Positions 36,053 to 45,227 of a stretch of 64,000 nucleotides of DNA are shown piece by piece (position 1 is the stretch's first letter; each line of letters opens with the position of its first letter). Under the pieces are notes generated by a model, which was given only the letters and a program-made list of their open reading frames with translations, did no database searches and had not been told where the DNA came from. The stretch is from Favolaschia claudopus (lineage: Eukaryota; Basidiomycota; Agaricomycetes; Agaricales; Mycenaceae): NCBI GenBank assembly GCA_037176885.1, contig JAWWNJ010000077.1:682001-746000 (forward strand), read 5' to 3'. Both the position numbers and the translations under genes were made by a program.

Positions 36053-36920
36053 TGTGAGTCGGGGGAAGGAAATGAAGAGAAGATAGAAGAAGAAGATAAT
36101 ATTTATCGAAGGCGACCGAGCGCCGGGAGAGACTTGAAGGACGACGAAGAAGATTGAAGATTGAAGACTGACATTGTATCAATAATCACCCCCACGCCGA
36201 CCATGACCGGATTCGCACTGCGGAGGACGGGAACGGACGCGACACGACGTGACACGAGGCATTTACCCTTCCCCTTCTCTCCGCTGCAGTTTGCTTTCTT
36301 TGCTTTGCTTTTGTACCACCATTTCGACCTTCGACCTTCGATCCTCCGGTTTTCTTTTGCCTCGCCTCGCGTCGTGTTAGCTTCCCTCCCTCCTCCTCTG
36401 CACCCCTGGCCGGCGCACTCGGATTGCTATCTTACCGAAACAACATACAGTAATACCTGCATCGCAACCCGCATCTCGCAACCATTGCATCCCGCATCCT
36501 TTACGACTACACGAGGCGGACTTTACCATCCATCTTCGCCGCCTCAATGACCCCTCTCACCGCCAAGAATTCGTACATACATAACATACTCCTCGATTTA
36601 CTTACACGTACGTATATGAATGAAGTGCTCAACCTCTGGTGTAACCTGTATTTTTACTTATCGCTCATAACCATGACGGACTCTGCTTGCATACCATTAC
36701 CGACCCCATTGGCATCTGGTTTTCGCTCCTTCTCGCATTACTTTACGTATCCTCTTATTGTTGACGAAGCTGGGGAGAGCGAACAAGAGCGACGGACGCT
36801 CGTGACTCGTCAGCGAGCTTGTTTATTCCTTACTGTATATTGTAAACTCATTTGCGGGCGTTGCGTACGCGCCGTTGTACTTTTTATGTGTATCTTGTAT
36901 TGTGAATTGCGATTCTAGAA
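36053..36920. other. Intergenic region downstream of the Hsp20-like gene
   Basis: Probably the 3' UTR and flank of the Hsp20-like gene, with CT-rich stretches at about 36260-36400. Open frames here look fortuitous and I recognise none. Confidence 0.4.
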
Positions 36921-37135
36921 TTCATTCGAAATTGACTCGGGGTGAAGTTGAAATTTGCCATCATGTTCTGTTTGCCTCCTACGTTGACGTCTCTCCAAGA
37001 CCATTTCCCATACATGGGAGGTTTTCCCGGAATTCCCATTTATCAAAGGATACAGCAGTGCCCTGAAGTACTGGCAACAGCTCTTGTCCTCAACTTTAAA
37101 CTAGTCGCAGTTTAATCCTCCGAATCGTCGCTCGA

Positions 37136-38484
37136 ATGCCTCAGTCTCAGCCGAACCCGAGTCCTCTTTCCATCCAAGAGCTTTTGGACCGCTGCATCGA
37201 CTTCCTGTCTGCATCCCATGTCGACCTCCGCTCTTGCTCTTTGGTCGCTCGTTCCTGGGTCCACATCTCCCAATCCCATCTTTTCCGATCCCCACAGCTC
37301 ACGGCTCAGCGCCCCGGTGCCGATACGACTCAGCTCACCCTCTCAGCTATCTTGACTAGTTCTCCACATCTCATCCACCATGTCCGACAGCTGCATATTC
37401 CGTTCCACATTTCGCGCTCAGCGCCCCTTGCACTCGACAAACTGTGCATGATAAAATACACCCACCTCGAGGAAATCTCGATTCATATTAATTGGAGGGT
37501 TTACGTTCCCGAACTGCTGCGTCCTAGTGTTCTCTCCCTTCCCACCCTTCGCTGGTTGAAGCTTCACCTTTCCGAGGGCCGCCAGTTCCTTGATACGGTT
37601 CCCCTCTTCAAAAATCTCTCACCCACGATTCAGCACCTCGACTTGATCGTTGGTCCATGGGAGGAACCAGAGACGCCGCTTCGTACTTCTGAATCCTCGA
37701 TGGTACCGCCTCCAATCCGACTGAAATCTCTCCGTTTGGAGTTGCTGGCAGAACCCTATGACTATCGTGGGCGACCCATGCCGCCACTTGATATATCTGT
37801 CCTTGCTCCCTTCGATGTTTCCGAGTTGAAGGCTCTTCAATTATCGAGGTTAAATTCTGTGCCGTGGCATACCTTACCGCGGGCCAAGATTGAGATTCTG
37901 GATGTGGTGCTTTTGGTGCGTACCAATCAAATATTAAATAGTGCATCACAAAGTCCGATTCTTTACATGGCACAGGAGGAAGCCATGGACCTTTCCTCTT
38001 TCCCGAAACTCACGACTCTTCGCATAACAATCCCAGAAGCTCTGAAAGAATCCTTTCGTCTGGTCCTCGCAACGATCCCGCCATCGAGTCGTATTCGTAC
38101 CATCGTGATTGGGATAGAAAGCTGGCCGCTTGACGAGGCAGAATGCTCACCGCTCGATGAACACCTGGGCTGTTTGCCACTATCCGGTCCCGTTGTCATA
38201 GAGTTCGAAATTCCGTTCCCCCAAAACGAGGCAACGGAGGAAATCTTGCAAAGTCTTTTCCCCCGCGTCGTTTCACAGACTAGGGTATACCATTCCCATC
38301 TGCGCTATCTAAAAAAGACCCTTACTTTCTGCTTTAGTTCCGAATGAGCTACGTTTTGTTGGGCGATGTCGAGACCGCTAAATGGAAGATGAGCGCCAAT
38401 TGGTGGAGGGTATGTTCATTGCCTTCGTTGTTGTGATGAGAGCATTATTCACGGTTTGTCCAGGAGCAAGTCGCTAGCTTGTGA
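37136..38484 (+). CDS. F-box-like protein B
   Basis: Inverted twin of F-box A. The start MPQSQPNPSPLSIQELLDR leads into an F-box-like segment (DLRSCSLVARSW, SHLFR), followed by Leu-rich repeats such as LPTLRWLKLHLSEG and IRLKSLRLELLAEP. A phase-0 intron (GTGCGTACC...GCACAG, ending about 37974) lies between LDVVLL and EEAMDLSSFPKL. It happens to read through without a stop, so it could be missed. Further introns follow VSQTR and the exon ending MSANWWR. The last exon reads EQVASL plus TGA at 38482. Probably a substrate adaptor of an SCF ubiquitin ligase; target unknown. Confidence 0.75.
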
Positions 38485-38549
38485 TATGTCGGGAGGTCGG
38501 GCGAAGCTAATCAGATCGACGTCGATCTCGGTGACGTCGCGTCCTGCGG

Positions 38550-38557
38550 CTATAAAG
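38550..38557 (+). promoter_or_regulatory. TATA box of ADH copy 3
   Basis: CTATAAAG, 100 bp upstream of the ATG, within only 166 bp between the F-box B stop and the ADH start. Compact head-to-tail spacing. Confidence 0.65.
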
Positions 38558-38650
38558 GCGGTCTTAGACTCCATGTATTCCCCCAATCAAATTTCCTCCC
38601 TCCGAGTCAACTCCGACACGGCGTTTCCTTGACTTGAACGCAACTGAACC

Positions 38651-39838
38651 ATGAGCATTGAGGTCACTTCATTCAAAGGCTCCAAAAACAAGGGCATCCT
38701 CGAGAGCAAGACGCGTCGCGATGGGCCCACTGGGAACCAAGTCCTCGTCAAAGTAACGCATTCCGGGATTTGTGGCACGGACGAGCATTATAAGAATGCA
38801 GATATTGTTCGCGGTTTCCCAACCTTGGCTGCGTACTTGGTCTGATGTTGACTATGATTCTGATATGAAGGTTCTAGGCCACGAAGGCGTCGGCACCGTC
38901 GAGCAAATTGGCGATCGTGTAACTAAATTCAAAGTCGGGGATCTCGTCGGTTGGGGGTACTTACACATGACATGCGGCGAGTGCGAGCAATGTCTTCAGG
39001 GTGTGTTTTTCTCCCCGTTCATTAAATAAATTGAGAAAGAATCTGATTTTCTCCTGCTTGCAGGCCGAGACCAATACTGCGCCAGCGTCGAGAAGTACGC
39101 GACCCACAACACGCACCAAGGCTCCTTCGCCTCGCACGCTATATGGGACGCGTCCTTCCTCTTCAAAATCCCCGACGGCCTTGCCCCGGAGCACGCGGCG
39201 CCGCTCATGTGCGGCGGTGCCACAGTCTTCGAGATCATCGAGTCGTACGATATCCGCGCGACGCACCGCGTCGGCGTCGTAGGCGTCGGCGGGCTCGGAC
39301 ACCTGGCGATCCAGTTCCTAGCGAAGATGGGGACGAATGTGGTTGTGTTTTCCAGTACGGATTCGAAGCGCGAGGAGGCGATGCAGTTGGGGGCGACGGA
39401 GTTTTGCACGACGAAGGATAAGAAGAAGTTTGAGGTTGGGAAGCTCGATCATCTTATTATCACGACGAGCTTTGTGCCGGATTGGAAGCCGTATGTCCCA
39501 TACATACTGGTATTCTGCTTTCTTTTTGCTGATAATGTCGTGTTTCTTTCGGCAGATTGCTCGACGTCCTGAAACCACGAGGATCCATCTACCCCGTCAC
39601 CGTCGACTCCACCGACCTCGTCGTGCCCATGATGCCCATCATCCTAAAAGGGTTCAAAATTCAAGGTTCTCTGGTTTCTAGCCGCTTGGTAATGAGGCGT
39701 ATGCTTGATTTTGCTGCAAGGAACGGGGTGAAGCCGATGATCGAGACGTTTCCTATGACGCGAGAGGGGGTCGAGGAGGGCATGGCGAAGTTGAGGGAGG
39801 GGAAGATGCGGTATAGAGGTGTGTTGGTGGCTGCGTGA
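38651..39838 (+). CDS. Zinc alcohol dehydrogenase, CAD/ADH6-like (ADH copy 3)
   Basis: Fourth-closest member of the local ADH set, with the same exon layout. The start reads MSIEVTSFKGSKNKG. The catalytic zinc motifs [25 protein letters not shown] and [13 protein letters not shown] are present. The structural zinc motif [15 protein letters not shown] is split by an intron. The Rossmann loop is [17 protein letters not shown] followed by VFSSTDSKREE. It ends [12 protein letters not shown] with TGA at 39836. It differs from the other three by His in [11 protein letters not shown] where they have Asp. The nearest relative among the four is not obvious, but it is clearly not copy 2, although it occupies the mirror position. 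Likely a cytosolic NADP(H)-dependent aldehyde reductase. Confidence 0.88.
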
Positions 39839-40211
39839 GTTTTTTGGGCTTCAATTGGAGGTAGATTGAAGAAGTGATTTTTTTGTTATACTCGTATAGG
39901 AGTGATTCGAATTTGAAATCATGGGCGCTGAATTTGCTTTGAATGAATTCTTGCATCGCCGATGGGGAGGGAAACTGTGGGGACTTGGGACTTGAAGCCG
40001 ACGAACCCATTACAAGATCTGAAGAAGAAGAAGAAGAAGAATGTATTACTGCCGCGGTCCCACTTAGGAACTAGCAGGTACTGTACCTACATACAACTCG
40101 TCCAATAAATTGTATGCTACAGTCGTTTGACGGTCCAGTCGTTGTGAAAATCTACCAACAGTAAACTATCATAGACCTCTCGCGACAGGACTTGGTCAAC
40201 GGGCGGGAGCT
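39839..40211. other. Spacer with GAA microsatellite
   Basis: 3' flank of ADH copy 3 and probable 3' UTR of the minus-strand LINE. A (GAA)7 run at about 40021-40042 is TTC repeats on the LINE strand and could be its tail, but no matching target duplication was found. Confidence 0.45.
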
Positions 40212-43200
40212 TTACGGTACACGGAACGCCAAAGGGAGAAACCGAGGTTCACCGTCGAACACGTTCAGAACTAGGTATATGAACCGTGCAACCTTGTGAA
40301 CGAGGGGCCGCGATCTGAGGAGGAGAATCAAGAACTGCAGAGATGTGCAACCACCACGGCGGCCATATAGAGTCGGCTCGACCTGGGCGGCCACCTGCAT
40401 CATCTCGTCTCTCAACTCCTGCAGGCGAGGAAGAGCAACACAGTCCAGCAGAGCGTGTGCCTCGTCCTCGACATGCGCGCGACAGAACCTACATAACCGA
40501 TATTCGCGTGGGACAGCAGATCGGTACCGAGAGGGATATCTCAGCCGTTCCACGCTCAGGTTGTGGTCTCCCAACAGCAGCCTCGTCATGGCCTTTCGGT
40601 GGGCGGGGACGGAAACCATGCTCAGATAGTGACGCAGGCGGCGCGGCCGAGTAGTCAACTCTGAATCATCGCGACATGTTTCCAACCGATTCCGAAGGAG
40701 GTGAGTCTTGACGAGGGTGTCGATGTCATGCTGCAAATCGTCATCCACGATCTTCGAGATCTGTGCTATAGCAGCCTTCACCGTTTCTTCACACAGCAAG
40801 TCGTCTGCCTCCAGATTGATTGCACTGGGCAGACAGCGGAGCATGATGATCAAGTCGGAGGCCCATCCTGGCTTTCCTTCGCGCAGGAGGTTAACAGAGT
40901 CGAGGAGCGCGGAATAGATGACGCGACTCGGCTCTACAGACAGCATGTAGAGGAGTCTTCCGAGAGCCAGCAACAGACGGCGGACACGAATAGGCATTTG
41001 GCCTGTTTCCGTAAACAGTACAGCGAGCATGGAATGGGAGTTGAGCCCCAGCAGACGGCGCAGAAACATGTGCTGTACGTCGACAAGCTCGTCGAGCAGC
41101 GAGGTGTCTGTGTCCAGGGCCAACTCACAGCCCGAGGTGAGGTAGCAATCCACTCTCGCCATGTACAGCTGTAGACCCTCCAGAACAGGGAGAGAGCCGA
41201 TCCGGTGTTTCAGGGCGAAGATTGCGTTTGCCGTCCCACGGGCTTTGGACGATTTGATGTGGTAGTGTCTTGCGAAGACGTTCTTGTGTGTGGATGTGAA
41301 CCAGATTCCGACGTACTTGAACTCCCAAACCAGGTCGACGATGATTTCACCGATCCGCAAGACGGGAATGACCGCGGGGAGAGGGCCGAAAATCATCCAT
41401 TTCGACTTTGCTCCACTCACGTATGCTCGTTTATTAACACCCCACTTTGCGAACATCTCCACCTTCGACTCGAACGTTGGGAAGGAAGTAGACATGATGA
41501 GGTTGTCGTCCGCCTGCTCCGCCTGCGACACGCAGCGCCCGTTGAGTCGGATATCGTCTGCGTGATCAGGGAGACGGAAGTCCGCAAAGTAGACGCTCCA
41601 GAGCGTTGGGGATGCTGGGTCACCCGTGAATAGCCCAATGAGAGAGCGGAAAGGGAGCGAAAGCTTGTCCCCGACCTTCACAGCATACACCATTCGAGCG
41701 TAGATCATTCGAATCATGTCGAAGAAGGGACCTCCGACTCCTGCAGCATACATATCGACCCATAGTCTGCCGACGTCTGTATACGGGAACGCGTTGGTCA
41801 TGTCTCCGAAGAAAACATAGAGGGTTTTCCCTTCCGCTCGAGCGCGTTGTATGGCAGCAAGGAGGATGAAGGAGTTGTCGTCGGTTCTGTGGTTTGGTAG
41901 AAACCCGTTCTGGGAGTCGGGAATAATGCTGTTGGCCGCTGCCCATTCTCGTAACCTCCAGTCAAGCAGGATCGTAAAAACCTTCAGCAGACAGCACTCT
42001 AAGCCGACAAGTCGATAGCTCTCTGGGTCGTCAACTGCTCGTCCTTGTTTCAGGATGCCAATGAGCAGAGTGACCAGCCATTGTTGAGGAGCGTCGACAT
42101 TATCGATACACGCATGGTAAAGGTCCACCAGCGCTTGATTCGGGATAGTCCTGATCTTCGCATACGAGATTTTATCGATTCCAACTGCGCTTCGAAAGGA
42201 CTTGGAACGCAGCTTGCGCTTTACCTCCTGCATATCCTCGACGGTGATCCGGCGGGAGAAGAACTGCTGTGGAGTTCTGTCTTGAGTTCGACGCGGGATC
42301 GTGGCGTTCAATGAAGAGATGATATCATGCAGGTTTCCGTCGAAGATTTCGGGTACGACGTCGGGAGGATTAAGCCGCGCCTTGAACGAGTCGTGAAGCT
42401 GACCAATGGAGACGCGAGGCTTGAACGGCTTAGGATCCGTCCACGCGCGGACATGGAGCCAAAACTGTTTGCTGGATCTACCACGGCACGCCAGCAGCTT
42501 GAGCAGATTGCCATGCATGATCTCCCGTTCCCTGTTTTGGGTTTTCAGAGTGAGTTCCGTGCGGAGTTTGTCTCCATACCTCTTTCTACCCCGATGACCT
42601 TCATCCTCGTCGACGATCTCGTCAGCGGTGATCGGCGCCATGGGCTGAGGTTTGGGATCAGACACTTCCTGTAGTGTCGTCGTTACTTTGGGAGGGTTTG
42701 GCGTGACAGCGGGCAAAGCAACGACCGTCGGTGCCCTTGAATAGGTGAAGGGCAGCGCGTGCGACGCGAGTGCAGCCCTAGCCCCCGCTTTAGCAGCCGT
42801 CAAAGACTTGTTTGCCTGGCCTGTATCTACCCATCGAAACTCGACTGGAGCGGTCCGCTGAGCCAGCCACTCCACGGTGTCCCGTATAACCAACCCGTTC
42901 GCACAGGACCATCCCTCCGTTTCGTGGTCCCCCGCCCAGTAGCAGAAAGAGCGAATAGCGTACTGAGAGGCCGTGTATATGGTCAGTCGCCTGTCCGCGG
43001 GGCAGTCCCTCGCCGCGCACAGCACGGCGAGAAGTGCAGCGCAGGCGTCACTCCCCCCTTCGTCTATCAGGAATGAGCAGTTCCATTTACACCCTTCCCC
43101 CTGCCATACAGCAAATGCCGTCCTATCACGACCTGTCGCCGTAGCTAGGTATACCGTGACAGCGGTAGAGGTCGTACTGACCTCCCCATATAGGCGCGCT

Positions 43201-44096
43201 GTGGCGTCGGCGGAGGAAACCGCTAATTCGAGAGTTGATTTGACGAGGATATCGAGTGGGGTGGGGTCATTGAAGACAAAGGGATGAGAAGGCTCCTCAG
43301 CTGCCGCAGATATTTGTTTCGCCATGTCTTCCGACTGCGCGATGGACAAATGAAGCTGAGCATGGTCCGACCATTCGTGGCACTCCTCAATGCACAGCGC
43401 ACCGTCCGAGATGCGAGGAACAAGTGTTGACGAGACGCAGCAATAGTCTATCACGGACGCGCCCATGGGCTGGAAGGAAGTGAATGCCCCACGATGAATT
43501 GACTCTCTTGTGGTGCCGTTGAGAATTGTGAGGGCGCTGTCCGAGCAGAGACGCAACAGCCATCTCCCTCGCTTGTTGACTGCAGGGTCGGCAGAAGAGC
43601 GAGCGAGAAACGATCCGGCGGGAATGCGCTCGCCAGTTCGCCCATTGATATCCCCGCCGACCAGCAGTGGTTTATCAGGGAGTGCAGAGAGCACGGTGAC
43701 TGCTTCTGCGAGTTTTCTTTCGGGATCAACGTCTGTCCATTCGGACCATGGCGAACGCGCAGGCAGCACATAAGCGCCTATGATGGAAATGTCGTCGAGG
43801 TCTAGCACCAGCAGGTCAGGCGCAGACAAATGTTCCATTATGCGGTACGGCAGGCCGATCCTTATGACAGCCGCGACCCCGCCCCATGCGGAGCGCATGC
43901 CCGCCACGTCAGGGCGGCTCATGGCAACAATTTCGAAACCGTTCGGCAGATCAAGCGTAGTCTCTTCTCCAATTCTCAGAAAAGTCTCTTGAAAGATTAC
44001 GATGTCGTTGTTGGTTATCAGTCGAACGATGTCGGGTTCAGTGATTTTGACAGCCAGCCGTCCATGTATATTCCAGAACACAACGCGCAGTAGACT
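40212..44096 (-). CDS. LINE ORF2: APE endonuclease, RNase-H-like, reverse transcriptase, zinc knuckle
   Basis: Retrotransposon polyprotein. The APE-type endonuclease comes first: FWNIHG, VIFQETFL with the catalytic Glu, GGDINGRTG, and EWSDHAQLHL. Next is an RNase-H-like region (LTIYTASQYAIRSFCYWAGD ... ANKSLTAAKAGARAA) in which the usual catalytic acids are missing. The reverse transcriptase follows: FFGDMTNAFPYTDV (motif A), GLFTGDPASPTLWSVYF (motif B), and EQADDNLIMS (motif C, with Gln where most LINEs have Tyr or Phe). Near the C-terminus is a knuckle, CRFCRAHVEDEAHALLDC. The frame opens directly after a TGA at 44097 and has no ATG before the endonuclease core, so initiation must be non-AUG or by reinitiation after ORF1. 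Confidence 0.85.
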   Translation of the reverse strand, partial: SLLRVVFWNIHGRLAVKITEPDIVRLITNNDIVIFQETFLRIGEETTLDLPNGFEIVAMSRPDVAGMRSAWGGVAAVIRIGLPYRIMEHLSAPDLLVLDLDDISIIGAYVLPARSPWSEWTDVDPERKLAEAVTVLSALPDKPLLVGGDINGRTGERIPAGSFLARSSADPAVNKRGRWLLRLCSDSALTILNGTTRESIHRGAFTSFQPMGASVIDYCCVSSTLVPRISDGALCIEECHEWSDHAQLHLSIAQSEDMAKQISAAAEEPSHPFVFNDPTPLDILVKSTLELAVSSADATARLYGEVSTTSTAVTVYLATATGRDRTAFAVWQGEGCKWNCSFLIDEGGSDACAALLAVLCAARDCPADRRLTIYTASQYAIRSFCYWAGDHETEGWSCANGLVIRDTVEWLAQRTAPVEFRWVDTGQANKSLTAAKAGARAALASHALPFTYSRAPTVVALPAVTPNPPKVTTTLQEVSDPKPQPMAPITADEIVDEDEGHRGRKRYGDKLRTELTLKTQNREREIMHGNLLKLLACRGRSSKQFWLHVRAWTDPKPFKPRVSIGQLHDSFKARLNPPDVVPEIFDGNLHDIISSLNATIPRRTQDRTPQQFFSRRITVEDMQEVKRKLRSKSFRSAVGIDKISYAKIRTIPNQALVDLYHACIDNVDAPQQWLVTLLIGILKQGRAVDDPESYRLVGLECCLLKVFTILLDWRLREWAAANSIIPDSQNGFLPNHRTDDNSFILLAAIQRARAEGKTLYVFFGDMTNAFPYTDVGRLWVDMYAAGVGGPFFDMIRMIYARMVYAVKVGDKLSLPFRSLIGLFTGDPASPTLWSVYFADFRLPDHADDIRLNGRCVSQAEQADDNLIMSTSFPTFESKVEMFAKWGVNKRAYVSGAKSKWMIFGPLPAVIPVLRIGEIIVDLVWEFKYVGIWFTSTHKNVFARHYHIKSSKARGTANAIFALKHRIGSLPVLEGLQLYMARVDCYLTSGCELALDTDTSLLDELVDVQHMFLRRLLGLNSHSMLAVLFTETGQMPIRVRRLLLALGRLLYMLSVEPSRVIYSALLDSVNLLREGKPGWASDLIIMLRCLPSAINLEADDLLCEETVKAAIAQISKIVDDDLQHDIDTLVKTHLLRNRLETCRDDSELTTRPRRLRHYLSMVSVPAHRKAMTRLLLGDHNLSVERLRYPSRYRSAVPREYRLCRFCRAHVEDEAHALLDCVALPRLQELRDEMMQVAAQVEPTLYGRRGGCTSLQFLILLLRSRPLVHKVARFIYLVLNVFDGEPRFLPLAFRVP

Positions 44097-44145
44097 TCAG
44101 TGGTAGGAAATTAGTGAGGGCGCGTATGCAATAGTAGATAGTATT

Positions 44146-44535
44146 CTACCAAGGTGGGTTGCTCAGCGTCGCTCTCCCTTTTCCTTTCCTATTGTGATAC
44201 GTCTCGGGGTCCGCAGCATTCAGATGATCCATCCCCTCATTTGTGCTCGCGCGCAGCTTGTCCACAAACTCGTGGGCAACCCTCGCGTAGCGGAAGCGAA
44301 TGCTCACAACTGTTGGGGGCCGCATGCGCTGCGCGCTGACGATGTTGCTTCCGACATTCATCTTCAAGGCCTGCATCGCGAGGACGGCAGTTTTCATTGC
44401 GGATGTGTTGTTGTCGTGCTTAACGTCCCACAAGTAAATGTCGGTGTGGGACTCATCGTCGTTCTTCTGGCGCTTGCTACTCCCCTCGCCGGAGTCGACA
44501 GGGAACGGAAGAGTGACGACTGTTGGCTTCACACT
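44146..44535 (-). pseudogene. LINE ORF1 remnant
   Basis: Open frame of about 129 codons just upstream of ORF2, entered directly after a stop and without an ATG, so it is probably the truncated 3' part of ORF1. It carries a basic KRQKNDDE stretch and a segment (VVSIRFRYARVAHEFVDKL) like the last strand and helix of an RRM or trimerising ORF1 RNA-binding domain. No CCHC knuckle seen. It ends in RATLSNPPW and TAG. Confidence 0.6.
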
Positions 44536-44649
44536 TCACAGACGGCTGTCCTTGATACTTATTAAGAGAGCTGCCTGGTTGACCATTCGACTGGACGATT
44601 TTTGAAGTACGAGCCTTCGCGGAACAGAGATACTCCTGGGTTATGAGTT

Positions 44650-45227
44650 ATGTTGATCTTGCTTTCTAATGAACGGAATGGATTGTGTAAGCAGATTTTC
44701 TTGCGTTTTGGAGACAAGAGGTCATCTTAACGAGCCTGACGAGCAGGAAAGGCAGAGCAAGAGTCAACTTGCGGCTTGCAGATGCTTCCTGGCAAGCTGC
44801 GACGCGGTCTGCGGAGCTCAGCCTATGAGTGCATATACTCCCCTCGTGATGTTAGCGTGGAGGATGAGCGCATCGATGAGCAACAAGGATACCAGAATTC
44901 GAGTCCTTCCATCCTTCCGATAGGTGAGCTGGTGAGCTTCACTCAGCGATGTGGTCGCGGTGACAAACGGGGAGTTGCCTTATTTGGAAGTCACCAAACT
45001 TGCTCTCAACCTTATTCAGCAAATTTTGCGAGGATGCCCACTCAAGTCATCCAGAAGGGCAACAAGATTTCCAGTGCCGCTGGGTCCTGCATAATGCTTT
45101 GACTTCGAACTCACTGGCTTGACAAGAACACATTGGGCTGAGGGCTATAAAAACTCGTCGAAAATATGGATGTCGTTCGACAACCCTCCTCCTCACATAA
45201 CTCAACTCCTCCTCCTGAACAACGAAT
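44650..45227 (+). repeat. ADH promoter segment, inverted copy of 30225-30775
   Basis: Upstream region of ADH copy 4. It matches the minus strand before ADH copy 2, including GCAGATTTTCTTGCG, the TTATTTGGAAGTCA block and the TATA region. The match begins near 44648 and continues through the ADH gene. Confidence 0.8.
45144..45153 (+). promoter_or_regulatory. TATA box of ADH copy 4
   Basis: GCTATAAAAA, about 80 bp before the ATG, followed by CTCGTCGAAAATATGG as in copy 2. Confidence 0.65.

Larger units (their letters stand above)
36920..39838 (+). repeat. Right arm of large inverted duplication (F-box + ADH)
   Basis: Mirror of the left arm at about 29056-32454. The promoter match includes CATCATGTTCTGTTT, CCTACGTTGACGTCTCTCC and CCCATACATGGGAGG. 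The F-box genes align along their whole length. After the F-box stop the two arms differ: here the ADH follows after 166 bp, on the left after 668 bp. Confidence 0.8.
40212..44535 (-). mobile_element. Non-LTR retrotransposon (LINE-type), 5' truncated
   Basis: Minus-strand element with the remnant of ORF1 (44146-44535) followed, 50 nt after its stop, by a nearly 1,300-codon ORF2. The 3' end is uncertain and may extend to the GAA run near 40021. It lies between ADH copies 3 and 4, which otherwise stand head to tail. No long terminal repeats are present. ORF2 is uninterrupted, which suggests a fairly recent insertion. Confidence 0.85.

Noticed and set aside
36161..36550. 129-codon frame downstream of the Hsp20-like gene
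   Set aside because: No motif, CT-rich composition typical of UTR or intergenic DNA, and no paralogue in the window.
40021..40042. GAA run as the definite 3' tail of the LINE at 40212-44535, with target duplication
   Set aside because: No duplicated sequence was found at the far end near 44535, so the boundary is only mentioned as possible.
44776..45102. Frame before ADH copy 4, similar to one before ADH copy 2
   Set aside because: The similarity comes from duplicated promoter DNA; the two frames differ by indels and do not preserve a protein.
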